This document shows positions 24,982 through 34,076 of a stretch of 64,000 nt of DNA, piece by piece (positions within the stretch are counted from its first letter, which is position 1; every line of letters starts with the position of its first letter). The notes under the pieces were generated by a model. It saw nothing but the letters and a program-made list of their open reading frames with translations. It had not been told where the DNA came from and did no database searches. Both the position numbers and the translations under genes were made by a program. The stretch comes from Methanomethylovorans sp041447285 (GTDB lineage Archaea > Halobacteriota > Methanosarcinia > Methanosarcinales > Methanosarcinaceae): contig NZ_JBGMEB010000025.1 in NCBI RefSeq assembly GCF_041447285.1, positions 1 to 64,000 of the forward strand, given 5' to 3'.

Positions 24982-25273
24982 GTGCATGATGTTCCCGGTC
25001 CAGGGTTCTTTCGTGTGTAAGAAGTGTGGCCATGTGAAAGGCACCGAAGGTGCATCTGATGATCTTGTATCTAAATCCCAGCGCAAGGACCGTGAAGTCA
25101 CTGTTCTGGAAGAAAATTTTGATCAGGGTCTTCCCACTACATCAACCAGATGTCCTGAATGTGGGCACAATGTTGCATATTGGTGGCTCAGGCAGCTCAG
25201 GTCAGCTGATGAATCTGAAACGCGTTTCTTCAAATGTACCAAATGTAATGCCACATGGAGAGAGTACGACTAA
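24959..25273 (+). CDS. tfs: Transcription factor S (TFIIS-like transcript cleavage factor)
   Basis: Archaeal TFS, 104 residues, which stimulates RNA cleavage by backtracked RNA polymerase. The N-terminal zinc ribbon uses C4, C7, C20 and C23 (EFCPKCKC, VCKKCGHV); the C-terminal ribbon has RCPECGH and FKCTKCNATW. The acidic hairpin with the catalytic DE pair is in LRSADESETRFF. It overlaps the Nudix gene and precedes pcn. Confidence 0.93.
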   Translation: MEFCPKCKCMMFPVQGSFVCKKCGHVKGTEGASDDLVSKSQRKDREVTVLEENFDQGLPTTSTRCPECGHNVAYWWLRQLRSADESETRFFKCTKCNATWREYD

Positions 25274-25375
25274 GAATTATCTCAAGCCGCATTATTATGG
25301 TTCTTTATATAGGAAACTTTTATTAGTTAAAGGATATAATGAAGTGGTTATTCAGATACTGGATGGAGAATTAAT

Positions 25376-26113
25376 ATGTTCAAGGCAACGATTGACGCGG
25401 ATATTTTAAAAAGTTCCATAGAAACGCTTTCTGTACTCGTGGATGAGGCGAGGTTTAGGATATCCACTGAGGGGCTCTCTGTAAGAGCAGTGGATCCGGC
25501 AAACGTGGCCATGGTAAGTTTTGAGCTTGCCTCAAGTGCTTTTGATGATTATGCTGCCGATGACTGTGAGATCGGCATGGACCTTACTAAGATCAATGAT
25601 ATATTTGGAGTAGCAGAAAAGAACGAAAAAGCCACTCTTGAACTGGATGAAATGTCCCAGAAAATGTCCATACACATAGGTGGCTTCTCTTACACCCTGT
25701 CTTTACTGGACCCTTCTACCATCCGTGCGGAACCGCGTATACCACAGCTAGAGTTGCCTGCTGAAGTCGTTCTTAATGGCAAGGAACTACAGAAAGCTGT
25801 CAAAGCAGCTGAGAAGATCAGTGACCACATGTCTCTTGGTGTGGATGAGGAAATTTTCTATATGGAAGCAGAAGGCGATACTGACAAAGTGCGCCTGGAA
25901 ATGCCCAGGGACCAGTTGATAGACCTTAAATCAGGAGATGCACGTTCTTTGTTCTCACTGGATTATCTCTCTGATATTGTCAAGCCAGCTTCTAAATCAA
26001 ACGAGGTCACTCTTGAACTGGGAAGGGACTATCCAATAAGAATAAGCTTTATTATTGCCGAAGGTGCAGGCAAGATCAGCTACCTGCTTGCTCCAAGGAT
26101 AGAGTCAGACTGA
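25376..26113 (+). CDS. pcn: DNA polymerase sliding clamp (PCNA)
   Basis: Ring-forming processivity factor of DNA replication, 245 residues, normal length. Family features: MFKATIDADILKSSIETL at the N-terminus, the acidic centre region, the interdomain connector and the C-terminal KISYLLAPRIE. Promoter-like AT-rich sequence precedes it (25300-25340), and priL starts 3 bases after its stop, so clamp and primase are co-expressed. Confidence 0.95.
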   Translation: MFKATIDADILKSSIETLSVLVDEARFRISTEGLSVRAVDPANVAMVSFELASSAFDDYAADDCEIGMDLTKINDIFGVAEKNEKATLELDEMSQKMSIHIGGFSYTLSLLDPSTIRAEPRIPQLELPAEVVLNGKELQKAVKAAEKISDHMSLGVDEEIFYMEAEGDTDKVRLEMPRDQLIDLKSGDARSLFSLDYLSDIVKPASKSNEVTLELGRDYPIRISFIIAEGAGKISYLLAPRIESD

Positions 26114-26116
26114 TCT

Positions 26117-27175
26117 ATGGAAGAAAAGGACCTTGCTCTTTATCCCTTTATTACGGAAGCTTCATCCTATGTATCAGGTCTAGGTTTCAGCCTGGAAAGG
26201 CTGATCACCTCTAGAGCCATGGACTCTGCCCGTTCCAGGGGGGTTGAAAGAGTACTTCAGGCCTTGAAAGGTGAAATCTATAAACCCCAGCTTTTAGTTT
26301 CCGATGAGAGCAAAATTCTCATTGAATTGCTTTCATATCCTTTTTCCAGAATACTGGTGTCCTGTATAGATGATAATTTCCTTATACGCAGGTACGCACT
26401 TGCAGAGGCGGTTTCATGTTATGAGCTTCTGCGTTTAGAATCCTCTGAGTTTATATGTTCTATTGCATCTGATTTTCGTGTTGATGTGATTCCTCGTGAT
26501 CATGAGTTCGATATCCATTTCACGGATTATATCAGGCTTGCAAGTTCTATGAAAGCATTAGAATGGAAACTTGTTAACCGCAAGATACAGAAAGGCCACG
26601 TTTATATCTCAAAAGAAGAGCTTGCAAGGTTGCTGCAGGAAGCTATACGGGATAGGATACAGAGCTCTCTTCCTCTGAATATACCTCAAGATATTTGTCA
26701 GATGTGTGCTCAATATCTCTCGCCTATACAGACTGAGCTACAGCAGATGAAGGAAACTTTTGGCTCAGGAGATTTCGGTGCAGTGGAAAGTAGTATGTTC
26801 CCTCCGTGCATGGTGCATGCCATATCCAACGTGAGGGCAGGTGTCAATCTGGCGCATTCTATGCGTTTTGCTCTTACTTCCTTCCTGCGCAATGTGGGTA
26901 TGTCTGTTGATGATATTATTGCTATGTTCAATGTATCTCCTGACTTTGATATTGAGAAGACGAGGTACCAGATTGAACATATCTCAGGCTCATCCGGCAC
27001 AGAATATAAGCCACCCTCCTGCTCTACTATGCGCACTTATGGTAACTGTTACGGTGCAGATGAACTATGCAGCAGGATCAAGCATCCTCTTAACTATTAT
27101 AGGCGTAAGACATGGTTTAAACACAAGAATGAGGGTTCACAGCAACCTCCCTCATCAGAGCATGATACTACGTAG
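26117..27175 (+). CDS. priL: DNA primase large subunit
   Basis: Regulatory subunit of the archaeal/eukaryal-type primase, 352 residues. The C-terminal [4Fe-4S] domain has four cysteines, in FPPCMVH, SCSTMRTYG, GNCYG and DELCSR; the N-terminal helical domain starts LALYPFITEASSYV. It follows pcn by three bases. The stop codon is TAG; in-frame readthrough would add only three residues before TGA. Confidence 0.93.
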   Translation: MEEKDLALYPFITEASSYVSGLGFSLERLITSRAMDSARSRGVERVLQALKGEIYKPQLLVSDESKILIELLSYPFSRILVSCIDDNFLIRRYALAEAVSCYELLRLESSEFICSIASDFRVDVIPRDHEFDIHFTDYIRLASSMKALEWKLVNRKIQKGHVYISKEELARLLQEAIRDRIQSSLPLNIPQDICQMCAQYLSPIQTELQQMKETFGSGDFGAVESSMFPPCMVHAISNVRAGVNLAHSMRFALTSFLRNVGMSVDDIIAMFNVSPDFDIEKTRYQIEHISGSSGTEYKPPSCSTMRTYGNCYGADELCSRIKHPLNYYRRKTWFKHKNEGSQQPPSSEHDTT

Positions 27176-27239
27176 TATCCTCTGTGAAGTGATTTCCTAA
27201 CATTTATTAAGTAAAGCGAATATCTTTATATGAAACCAT

Positions 27240-27249
27240 AAGGAGGGAG
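27240..27249 (+). promoter_or_regulatory. Strong ribosome-binding site of pspA
   Basis: AAGGAGGGAG ends 3 bases before the pspA ATG region (27253) and is the best Shine-Dalgarno match in this part of the window, suggesting high translation. TATA-like sequences lie at about 27200-27212 and 27222-27230. Confidence 0.6.
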
Positions 27250-27252
27250 AAT

Positions 27253-27951
27253 ATGGGCTTATTCAATCGTATGAGCACAGTTATTAAAGCCAAAATGAAC
27301 AAGATCGCCGATAAGATGGAGGATCCCCGGGAGACCCTTGATTATTCTTATGAAAAACAGTTAGAGTTACTCCAGAATGTAAAACGGGGAGTTGCTGAGG
27401 TCACAACATCAAAGAAACGCCTTGAACTACAGAAAGCCAAGTTACAGCAAAGCATAGACAAGCTGGACCAGCAGGCAAGAGACGCGGTCAAAGCTAACAG
27501 AGAAGATCTTGCAAGGCTCGCTCTTGAGCGCAAGGCTGCACTTGTAGCGCAGGTACAAGGGCTTGATCAGCAGATCGCAGACCTGAACCAGGAGCAGGAG
27601 AAACTTGTGGCTGCAGAAAAGCGTTTGTCCACAAAGGTAGAAATATTCAGGACAAAGAAAGAAACCATCAAGGCACAATATTCCTCTGCAGAAGCCCAGG
27701 TCAAGATCAACGAGTCTATTTCAGGCATTAGTGAGGAAATGGCTGATGTAGGACTTGCTATGGAAAGGGCAGAGAACAAGACCGAACAGATGAAAGCACG
27801 TTCTGCAGCCCTTGACGAGCTCATAGAACAAGGCACACTGGAAGATGTGACCGGCAGGCAGGATGATATTGATCGTGAGCTTTCAAAGATAAGTTCTCAG
27901 AGCTCTGTTGATGCAGAACTGGCAAAACTCAAACAGGAGGTAGGCAAATGA
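27253..27951 (+). CDS. pspA: PspA/Vipp1-family membrane-stress protein
   Basis: ESCRT-III-like coiled-coil protein of 232 residues that would polymerise on the inner face of the membrane and protect it under stress. The N-terminal MGLFNRMSTVIKAKMNK is the amphipathic helix; KMEDPRETLDYSYEKQ is the family's conserved block; the rest is long coiled coil rich in Gln/Glu/Lys. It has a strong ribosome-binding site and overlaps pspAA by four bases. Confidence 0.93.
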   Translation: MGLFNRMSTVIKAKMNKIADKMEDPRETLDYSYEKQLELLQNVKRGVAEVTTSKKRLELQKAKLQQSIDKLDQQARDAVKANREDLARLALERKAALVAQVQGLDQQIADLNQEQEKLVAAEKRLSTKVEIFRTKKETIKAQYSSAEAQVKINESISGISEEMADVGLAMERAENKTEQMKARSAALDELIEQGTLEDVTGRQDDIDRELSKISSQSSVDAELAKLKQEVGK

Positions 27952-28226
27952 TTATACGTATCATGGGGCAGGGGCAGTACAAAGTTCCCAGCAGTCTATA
28001 TGATGACCTCAACGCTATTGATAATCGCATAGTCGATCACGTGACTAAAGGTGATGAAAAGGCCTACAAGCAAGATCTGGCAGCTCTTATCTCTAAGGTC
28101 AAACAGAATGGTAAGGTTCTTGGTGCTGAAGAGATAGTTGAGTCAGATGTCATAGTGCCTCCTGAGGATCTGACCTTTGCAGAAGCAAAAGATGTATTCA
28201 CAGGCACTGGTATCTTTGAGGACTAA
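27948..28226 (+). CDS. PspA-associated protein PspAA
   Basis: Small partner (92 residues) of PspA with the conserved N-terminus MIIRIMGQGQYKVP and the run LNAIDNRIVDHV. The family occurs next to pspA in archaea and actinobacteria and is thought to regulate or bind it. ATGA overlap with pspA shows translational coupling. It is convergent with pspAB, 30 bases away. Confidence 0.82.
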   Translation: MIIRIMGQGQYKVPSSLYDDLNAIDNRIVDHVTKGDEKAYKQDLAALISKVKQNGKVLGAEEIVESDVIVPPEDLTFAEAKDVFTGTGIFED

Positions 28227-28256
28227 ATTACGTACTAAACTACTAAATAAGAAAAA

Positions 28257-28820
28257 TCAGAAAGGTATTCCCCATAAAGGATACCATTTCTCTACATTTT
28301 TTTCGATGGGCAATTCCCTTTCCATCAGGGATTTGAGCCGGAATTCTACAGAATTATCTCTCTCTTTGTTTCCTTTAGGCACAAAGGGGTAAAAACTATC
28401 CTGCTTGAAATTGTATATCCAATATACGGTATTTTCTCCCCGGAACTTATATATAGCACATAGAAGCTGTTCACCGAAACCATGTTCTATCATTGTCTGG
28501 CTTACGAGATGTATGTTGGTGACAATGTCTTCAAAATCAGGGTCTTCCAGGATCGCCCATAAAAAATTGTATTCATCTTTTTTGAGCTTGTATGATGTTC
28601 CTGTTTCCTGACTACTGTATTTTAACAGATCTTCGATCTCAGTGCGAGCTGTTTCATAACGGGACGATTCAATGGGTTTAAAGCAGATTCCTGCCACTGT
28701 AGCTGGTTTAATTCCAAGGTTTGTTTCCAGGGTTATACTGGCTGTGGAAATGGCAAACAATCTCTCGGTTTTTGCTTTTGGGAGTTTGCTCCTTCCAAGT
28801 ATGGTGTCAAGAAACCCCAT
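28257..28820 (-). CDS. PspA-associated protein PspAB
   Basis: 187-residue soluble protein starting MGFLDTILGRSKLPKAKTER, with the family-like segments LGIKPATVAGICFKP and YWIYNFKQDSFYPFVP. PspAB proteins are known from genomic association with PspA and HtpX; the biochemical role is unknown. Its ATG overlaps the htpX stop by one base, so it is translated with htpX. Confidence 0.78.
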   Translation of the reverse strand: MGFLDTILGRSKLPKAKTERLFAISTASITLETNLGIKPATVAGICFKPIESSRYETARTEIEDLLKYSSQETGTSYKLKKDEYNFLWAILEDPDFEDIVTNIHLVSQTMIEHGFGEQLLCAIYKFRGENTVYWIYNFKQDSFYPFVPKGNKERDNSVEFRLKSLMERELPIEKNVEKWYPLWGIPF

Positions 28821-29701
28821 CAGAACTCCAGCTCCCTTTCTAATTTCTCAAGTGCAGCTATGCGCTTTTCAGTGGATGGATGTGTTGACAGAAGTTGCAT
28901 AATTGAAGAGCCGGATATTGCAGGAATGATGAAAAAGGCACTCATGCCTTCAACTTTTCTCAAGTCCTCAGATGGTACTCTCTGCATTGTACCACTTATT
29001 TTCATCAAAGCAGATGCAAGCTTTGAAGGTTTTCCGGTTATAATGGCAGCTCCTCTATCGGCAGAGAATTCCCTATATCTTGAAAGGGCGCGTATGAGCA
29101 GGAAGCTTATCACCCACACTATCATTGAAACAATCCATACTACAATGAGCCCTCCATTTCCATCTCTCCTGTTGTTCCCTCCGGTAAAGTACAATGCATA
29201 TCTTACAATGAAAAAAGCAACCGTAGAAAGGAAGCTGGCTATGGTTAGTACTGTCATGTCCCGGTTTTTGATATGGGTTAGTTCATGTCCCAGTACAGCT
29301 TCAAGCTCTTCTCTGTCAAGGCTACGCATAAGCCCTGTAGTAACAGCAACAACTGCATTCTTTTGATTCCTGCCAGTTGCAAAAGCATTAGGCATCATAG
29401 TATTCATGATGGCTATTCTTGGCACCGGAAGATCTGCGATCGCACACAGCCTTGTGATGATTTCATGGAGTTCAGGCTCCTCGCTTGCAGATACGATTCT
29501 AGCTCCTGATGTCCACAATACCATCTTGTCAGAATAGTAGTATTGTACGAACATCATTACTCCTGCAAACAGAAGTATGAACATGGAATCTGTGCCACTA
29601 GCAGCCAGAAATACCAGGAAGAACAGATATACAGCTCCCAGCAAGAACATGGTAAGCAGCATTCTGCTCTCTAATCCTATATCATGTTTCCATTTTCTCA
29701 T
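28820..29701 (-). CDS. htpX: HtpX-family membrane zinc protease (M48)
   Basis: Membrane metalloprotease of 293 residues that degrades damaged membrane proteins. The zinc motif HELTH is in EAVLGHELTHIKNRD, with the third ligand Glu in SRYREFSADRGA. Two N-terminal and two central hydrophobic segments are visible. Together with pspAB on the minus strand and pspA-pspAA on the plus strand it forms an envelope-stress module. Confidence 0.93.
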   Translation of the reverse strand: MRKWKHDIGLESRMLLTMFLLGAVYLFFLVFLAASGTDSMFILLFAGVMMFVQYYYSDKMVLWTSGARIVSASEEPELHEIITRLCAIADLPVPRIAIMNTMMPNAFATGRNQKNAVVAVTTGLMRSLDREELEAVLGHELTHIKNRDMTVLTIASFLSTVAFFIVRYALYFTGGNNRRDGNGGLIVVWIVSMIVWVISFLLIRALSRYREFSADRGAAIITGKPSKLASALMKISGTMQRVPSEDLRKVEGMSAFFIIPAISGSSIMQLLSTHPSTEKRIAALEKLERELEF

Positions 29702-29756
29702 GGAGATATACTCCTATCAATGAATGTTGTTTGTAGGATGTGACCATCTGCATATA

Positions 29757-31070
29757 TCATCTACGCTTATATTCTCTGCACATATCCACAAAGTCCTTTA
29801 CAGGGAAGCTCACTGGATGAGCATGCTGGTAGCATGCCAGGGACTTGTGCTCCACGATACCGTCCCATCCGTCTTTTATTCCCTTACCGCGTTTCATCTC
29901 GAACGTAAGCCGGGCATCATTGTCACAATAGGTTGCTGAATAGTGGAATTCATGTCCTCTAACTGGTCCTTTTATGAATGGTCCGTGTGCATAACCCTCA
30001 GTATAGCCCAATGCCTGAAGCTTCTTTGTAAGTACGGTGCGTGCCGGGAATAGATCTGCCATTTTGTAGGTGACATCATCTATTTCGTAAGATGTAGATA
30101 GGTACTGCAATCCTCCACATTCTCCATAGATTGGCATTCCATCTGCAGAAAGGTTTTTTAAGGCTTTTGTAGTTGCAGAAGTTTCAAGTTCGCATGGGTA
30201 GAGTTCAGGATAACCTCCGCCATAATACATGCCGTCCACATCCGGAAGTTCTCCGGCCATAGGGCTAAAGAAGATAACTTCAGCACCGTTTCTCCTGAAT
30301 TCATCGAACATATCTGCATAGTAGAAGCAGAATGCTTTGTCCATGGCCACTCCTATCTTCAGATCGGCCTCTGGTATTTCTTTTTCCTGCTGGTCATCAG
30401 TCTTTGGTTCTCTGGCAAGCCCCAAAATTGCATCTATATCAACATTTTCTTCAATGAACCCCGCAAGTTCAGTGGTATCGAACTCGCATTCAAAGGCCAT
30501 GTGTAATCCCAAGTGCCTGGAAGGCACGCTTATGTCCTTGTTGCGTGGCAGGCTTCCTACAATAGGTATGTCCGGAATACAATCCTTGATCATTTTTGTG
30601 TGTTTTGGACTTCCTACTTTATTGAGGATCACGCCCGCAACTTCCACTTCCGGATCAAATTCTGAGAAACCTTTTACAATAGCAGCGGCACTACGCGACA
30701 TTCCGTGGACATTAACTACTAGGATTACAGGCACATCAAGGGATTTGGCAACGTGTGCAGAACTTGCGACCTCAGAGGAGTTCATTCCATCAAAAAGTCC
30801 CATAACACCTTCGATGACTGCAATATCTGCATCTCCACAGGTACGGTCAAATTCCCTTTTGACTCCTTCAATCCCCATCATGAAAGTATCCATATTGCGT
30901 GATGTCCTTTTGCAGATAGCTGTATGGTACGACGGATCGATATAGTCCGGACCAACTTTATATGGCTGAACTTGCATGTTCCTTTTGACTAGTGCAGCCA
31001 TCAGACCCATAGAGGCGGTGGTCTTTCCGACACCGCTGTTAGTTCCTGCAATCAGTACCGCTTTTGTCAT
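29757..31070 (-). CDS. Cobyrinate or Ni-sirohydrochlorin a,c-diamide synthase (CbiA/CfbB family)
   Basis: ATP-dependent amidase with a P-loop-type N-terminal domain (IAGTNSGVGKTTASMGL) and a C-terminal glutaminase domain with nucleophile Cys in YGECGGLQYLS, 437 residues. Two close relatives exist in methanogens: CbiA for cobalamin-type corrinoids and CfbB for the nickel tetrapyrrole F430; I cannot separate them by eye. Either pathway is essential in a methylotrophic methanogen. Divergent from moaA with 83 bases between starts. Confidence 0.88.
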   Translation of the reverse strand: MTKAVLIAGTNSGVGKTTASMGLMAALVKRNMQVQPYKVGPDYIDPSYHTAICKRTSRNMDTFMMGIEGVKREFDRTCGDADIAVIEGVMGLFDGMNSSEVASSAHVAKSLDVPVILVVNVHGMSRSAAAIVKGFSEFDPEVEVAGVILNKVGSPKHTKMIKDCIPDIPIVGSLPRNKDISVPSRHLGLHMAFECEFDTTELAGFIEENVDIDAILGLAREPKTDDQQEKEIPEADLKIGVAMDKAFCFYYADMFDEFRRNGAEVIFFSPMAGELPDVDGMYYGGGYPELYPCELETSATTKALKNLSADGMPIYGECGGLQYLSTSYEIDDVTYKMADLFPARTVLTKKLQALGYTEGYAHGPFIKGPVRGHEFHYSATYCDNDARLTFEMKRGKGIKDGWDGIVEHKSLACYQHAHPVSFPVKDFVDMCREYKRR

Positions 31071-31090
31071 GATTTTTACTGTATGTGTAA

Positions 31091-31102
31091 CTTATATATA
31101 TC
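31091..31102. promoter_or_regulatory. TATA-rich element between cbiA/cfbB and moaA
   Basis: CTTATATATATC lies in the 83-base divergent gap. It is placed about 50-60 bases before the moaA ATG and can act as its box A; being nearly symmetric it could also serve the minus strand. Confidence 0.4.
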
Positions 31103-31153
31103 AGTATGTTGACTAAAATGCTTAAAGTCTTCTAAAAAAGGGATATCTCTAGT

Positions 31154-32080
31154 ATGAATGATTCACATAAAACGGAGTTTCTCAGGGATGCTTATGGCCG
31201 TACCATAAAGAGCCTGAGGATGTCTATTACTGACCGTTGTAATCTTAATTGTATCTATTGTCACAATGAAGGAAGTACGGGTTCCACAGGGGAGATGTCA
31301 GTGGAAACGATCTCCAATATAGTCCATGTTGCTGCTGGTTTTGGGGTAAACCGTCTCAAGCTTTCAGGTGGAGAACCTCTACTACGCAATGATCTGGAGG
31401 AAATACTGGTATCATTGCCGCCTCTAAAAGATGTGTCAATGACAACAAATGGTGTCCTGCTCAAGGAACGCGCTCAGTCTCTAAAAACTGCTGGTCTTAA
31501 CAGGGTAAATATTAGCGTTGATTCGCTTAATGAGGGGAACTATAGGCATATTACCAAGTGCAAGGCTGGTATCTTTCAAAAGGTTATGGACGGTATACAT
31601 GCTGCTGTGGATGTTGGCCTGACACCTGTAAAATTAAATATGGTTCTCCTCAAAGATGTGAATGAGTATGAGGTTGAGAAGATGCTTTCCTTTACAAGGG
31701 AATTCCATGGAGATGTTATATTACAACTGATCCAGCTTATGGATTTCAGGGATGTGGCCTGCTATCATGTAGATGTGGATGAGATCGAACGGGAGCTTGA
31801 GCTTAAGGCAGGATGTGTCCGGGTCAGAGAATTGCATCGAAGAAAAAAATATCTCATTGACGGAGCCGAGGTTGAATTCGTCAGGCCTGTGGACAATACG
31901 GAGTTCTGTGCAAACTGTAACAGGTTGCGTGTGACAGCAGACGGAAAGCTTCGGCCTTGTTTGCTTGTAAATGATAATCTTGTAGATGTATCCCATGCCT
32001 CTGTAGAGGAAATGCCTGATCTTTTCAGGCTTGCTGTAAGCCGAAGGGTTCCATTTTATGGAAAACAAAAGGAGACATGA
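31154..32080 (+). CDS. moaA: GTP 3',8-cyclase MoaA (molybdopterin biosynthesis)
   Basis: Radical SAM enzyme for the first step of molybdopterin synthesis, 308 residues. The N-terminal cluster motif CNLNCIYCHNEG and the C-terminal second-cluster motif FCANCNRLR...LRPC are both present; KLSGGEPLLR and TTNGVLL are typical. Molybdopterin is required by formylmethanofuran dehydrogenase and would also be needed by the FdhA-like protein in this window if it is an active enzyme. A 50-residue protein is coupled to its 3' end. Confidence 0.92.
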   Translation: MNDSHKTEFLRDAYGRTIKSLRMSITDRCNLNCIYCHNEGSTGSTGEMSVETISNIVHVAAGFGVNRLKLSGGEPLLRNDLEEILVSLPPLKDVSMTTNGVLLKERAQSLKTAGLNRVNISVDSLNEGNYRHITKCKAGIFQKVMDGIHAAVDVGLTPVKLNMVLLKDVNEYEVEKMLSFTREFHGDVILQLIQLMDFRDVACYHVDVDEIERELELKAGCVRVRELHRRKKYLIDGAEVEFVRPVDNTEFCANCNRLRVTADGKLRPCLLVNDNLVDVSHASVEEMPDLFRLAVSRRVPFYGKQKET

Positions 32081-32082
32081 TC

Positions 32083-32235
32083 ATGGAAGTGAAGTTAACA
32101 GTCGATGGAAAGGATATTGAGATAAACAATTTTGTACAAAGGATTCTCGCAGGTACTGTAATTGGTGCTGTTGGCACATTGAATGGAGTAGAGGAAGATT
32201 GTGGCGAGATTGTAGTAAAAATAAAAAGATGCTAA
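32083..32235 (+). CDS. Small conserved-looking protein after moaA (50 aa)
   Basis: An intact reading frame of 50 residues starts at ATG 32083 (MEVKLTVDGKDIEINNFVQ) and ends at TAA 32233-32235. GGAGA at 32071-32075 is well spaced for this ATG; another ATG at 32077 overlaps the moaA stop as ATGA but is too close to the ribosome-binding site. The alternation of beta-like segments and ILAGTVIGAVGTLNGV suggests a small alpha/beta fold. It contains two cysteines. Family unknown; probable coupling with moaA. Confidence 0.65.
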   Translation: MEVKLTVDGKDIEINNFVQRILAGTVIGAVGTLNGVEEDCGEIVVKIKRC

Positions 32236-32255
32236 AAATTCAGAGTTAAAGCTGC

Positions 32256-33041
32256 TTAGAGCAGGTGTTCTATTTCTGAAAAATCAATTGGTGATGTTGC
32301 ATCCAGGGAGATCGGCGTGACCGAGATATGCCCTTTCTGTGAAATGGCATGTACATCTGTGCCTTCTTCTTCCTCCGTTATCAGGTCCCCTGCTATCCAA
32401 TAGTAGGGCTTGCCTCTTGGATCACGTCTCTCTTCCACAGCAGTTTTGAATACTTTTCTGGCGAGCCGTGTGATATCTACTGGAGTGTCCTCTTCTACCT
32501 GATGCGGAATATTTACATTTAATAGATCTACATGCTCAGGTAGTCCATATTTGATCACATTTTTTGCAATCCTTTTCACAACCTTTACTGCAACCTCAAA
32601 ATCATGGTCGTATTCCCAATTATCGTCGAACTTGTCCTTTTCTTCCTTTGCCTGTATGGAAGCAGCAATAGCGGGTATCCCATAACTGGCACCCTCCAGA
32701 GCAGCACCTATGGTTCCGGATGTGGTTATTGTGTCAGTGCTGATGTTTTCTCCTATGTTAAATCCAGATAAAATGAGATCAGGCATTTCTTTCATAACGG
32801 CGAATATCCCGAGTATGACTGCATCAGTTGGGGTACCACCTACGGCATAGACGGTCATGTCGTTGATTGTAGCCTGATTTATCCTTAAAGGTTCAAATAT
32901 AGATATTGACCTGCCAACTCCGCTTTGTTGCATAGAGGGTGCGCATACTGTTACGTCTCCTATTTCCTGTACACTTCGGTACGCTGCCCGTATGCCTGCA
33001 GAGTAGACACCATCATCATTTGTAAGCAATATTTTTGGCAT
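32256..33041 (-). CDS. surE: 5'/3'-nucleotidase SurE
   Basis: Metal-dependent nucleoside monophosphatase of 261 residues from the chosen start. The N-terminal LLTNDDGVYSAGI holds the metal-binding DD pair; VCAPSMQQSGVGRSIS, GGTPTDAV and LSGFNIGENIS are the other SurE blocks. An in-frame start at 33089 would add 16 residues before the family N-terminus MPKILLTNDDG, so ATG 33041 is preferred. It is convergent with the small gene after moaA. Confidence 0.92.
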   Translation of the reverse strand: MPKILLTNDDGVYSAGIRAAYRSVQEIGDVTVCAPSMQQSGVGRSISIFEPLRINQATINDMTVYAVGGTPTDAVILGIFAVMKEMPDLILSGFNIGENISTDTITTSGTIGAALEGASYGIPAIAASIQAKEEKDKFDDNWEYDHDFEVAVKVVKRIAKNVIKYGLPEHVDLLNVNIPHQVEEDTPVDITRLARKVFKTAVEERRDPRGKPYYWIAGDLITEEEEGTDVHAISQKGHISVTPISLDATSPIDFSEIEHLL

Positions 33042-33145
33042 AGGGTCATCTTTGTACGACCATGCCTTAAAACTAATCCATGAAATCAATCCAAAACCAG
33101 TTGTATTTTAGAACGGATGCTTTGTGGTGTGTGTTTGCACATTCT

Positions 33146-33562
33146 TTACACATTCACATACATTCTTCTATGACCCCGATCTTGCTCTTGGTTTTCTTCT
33201 TTGTCCTGCATCTGGGCCATCATCTTGACTTCTTCAATGACTTCTATCTCATCACGAATCTCTTCAAGCCTGTCTATTATTGCATCTATTTCCCGATTAT
33301 GTTCGCTGGATATTTTTGGATTATTGCTAATAATTTCCAATAGCAATGACGCATCATCAAGCACTTGAGCTATAATGGTCCTGTCCATATATTCTTTGGC
33401 AGTTCTGTTCTCTCCGTATGTCAGACTGCTATTGAATTCGCTCAGTTGCTCTTCAAAAAGGCCAATATCATAATGTGCTGATTTAAAAAGTTTTTTTACA
33501 TAATCTTCTCGATAAACCTGTTTGGCGTTTTTAAGTACACGGCTAAATTTTCTATAATCCAT
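33146..33562 (-). CDS. Hypothetical helical protein
   Basis: Predicted 138-residue soluble protein, strongly helical and acidic, with a coiled-coil-like second half (EIDAIIDRLEEIRDEIEVIE) and a Gln/Glu-rich tail. No signal peptide, membrane segment or known motif. It lies beside the duplicated ORF91 region on the same strand. Confidence 0.65.
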   Translation of the reverse strand: MDYRKFSRVLKNAKQVYREDYVKKLFKSAHYDIGLFEEQLSEFNSSLTYGENRTAKEYMDRTIIAQVLDDASLLLEIISNNPKISSEHNREIDAIIDRLEEIRDEIEVIEEVKMMAQMQDKEENQEQDRGHRRMYVNV

Positions 33563-33668
33563 CTACTCACATCCAGGGTCGAAAGACAACAAACTTAAAG
33601 GGATTTCCAAATTTTGTTTGCCAATGGAACTCAACAAATTTCTGGTTTTATGACTCGATAAGTAACAT

Positions 33669-33944
33669 TTACTCAGACCAGTCTTCTTCCATAATTGTTT
33701 TAGTTCTCATGGTTTCTATGCTCTTTGGTGTGCATACAGTTTCAACGAACTGCCCACCATTTACCTGATAGGAGAAATCTACTTCAGAACCATAATTCTC
33801 TTCTTCATCTGGAATTATGCAGTCACATAGGTATATGTGTAAACTACCGTTACCATCCATAAACACGGAAGGTCTTACTCCTACATTATCATATTCTTCC
33901 ACTATTCCTCTAAAAACCAATGACATGTATCTTTTTGCTTCCAT
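33669..33944 (-). CDS. ORF91a, uncharacterised acidic protein (duplicated pair)
   Basis: Predicted 91-residue soluble protein (MEAKRYMSLVFRGIVEEYDN) that is the twin of the gene at 34421-34696; the two differ at 11 of 91 positions by my count, including three cysteine changes (Cys at two sites here, at another site in the twin). The mostly conservative substitutions suggest both copies are or were under selection. No known domain. The copy lies in a duplicated block of about 0.6-0.8 kb that also includes an alaS remnant. Confidence 0.72.
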   Translation of the reverse strand: MEAKRYMSLVFRGIVEEYDNVGVRPSVFMDGNGSLHIYLCDCIIPDEEENYGSEVDFSYQVNGGQFVETVCTPKSIETMRTKTIMEEDWSE

Positions 33945-34076
33945 CGGCCATCACTATACTGACATACCAATGTTCACGCATTTAAACATAATGGCCACAT
34001 TTCGTATTTCATGATCGTATTATCCTCACATGTGTACATACAGTGTCTTTAGCAATGCATAATTCTTTCATTATTT

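Noticed and set aside
30337..30945. Long plus-strand frame opposite the CbiA/CfbB gene (202 codons)
   Set aside because: Ser/Thr-rich shadow without recognisable motif; the minus-strand gene is certain.
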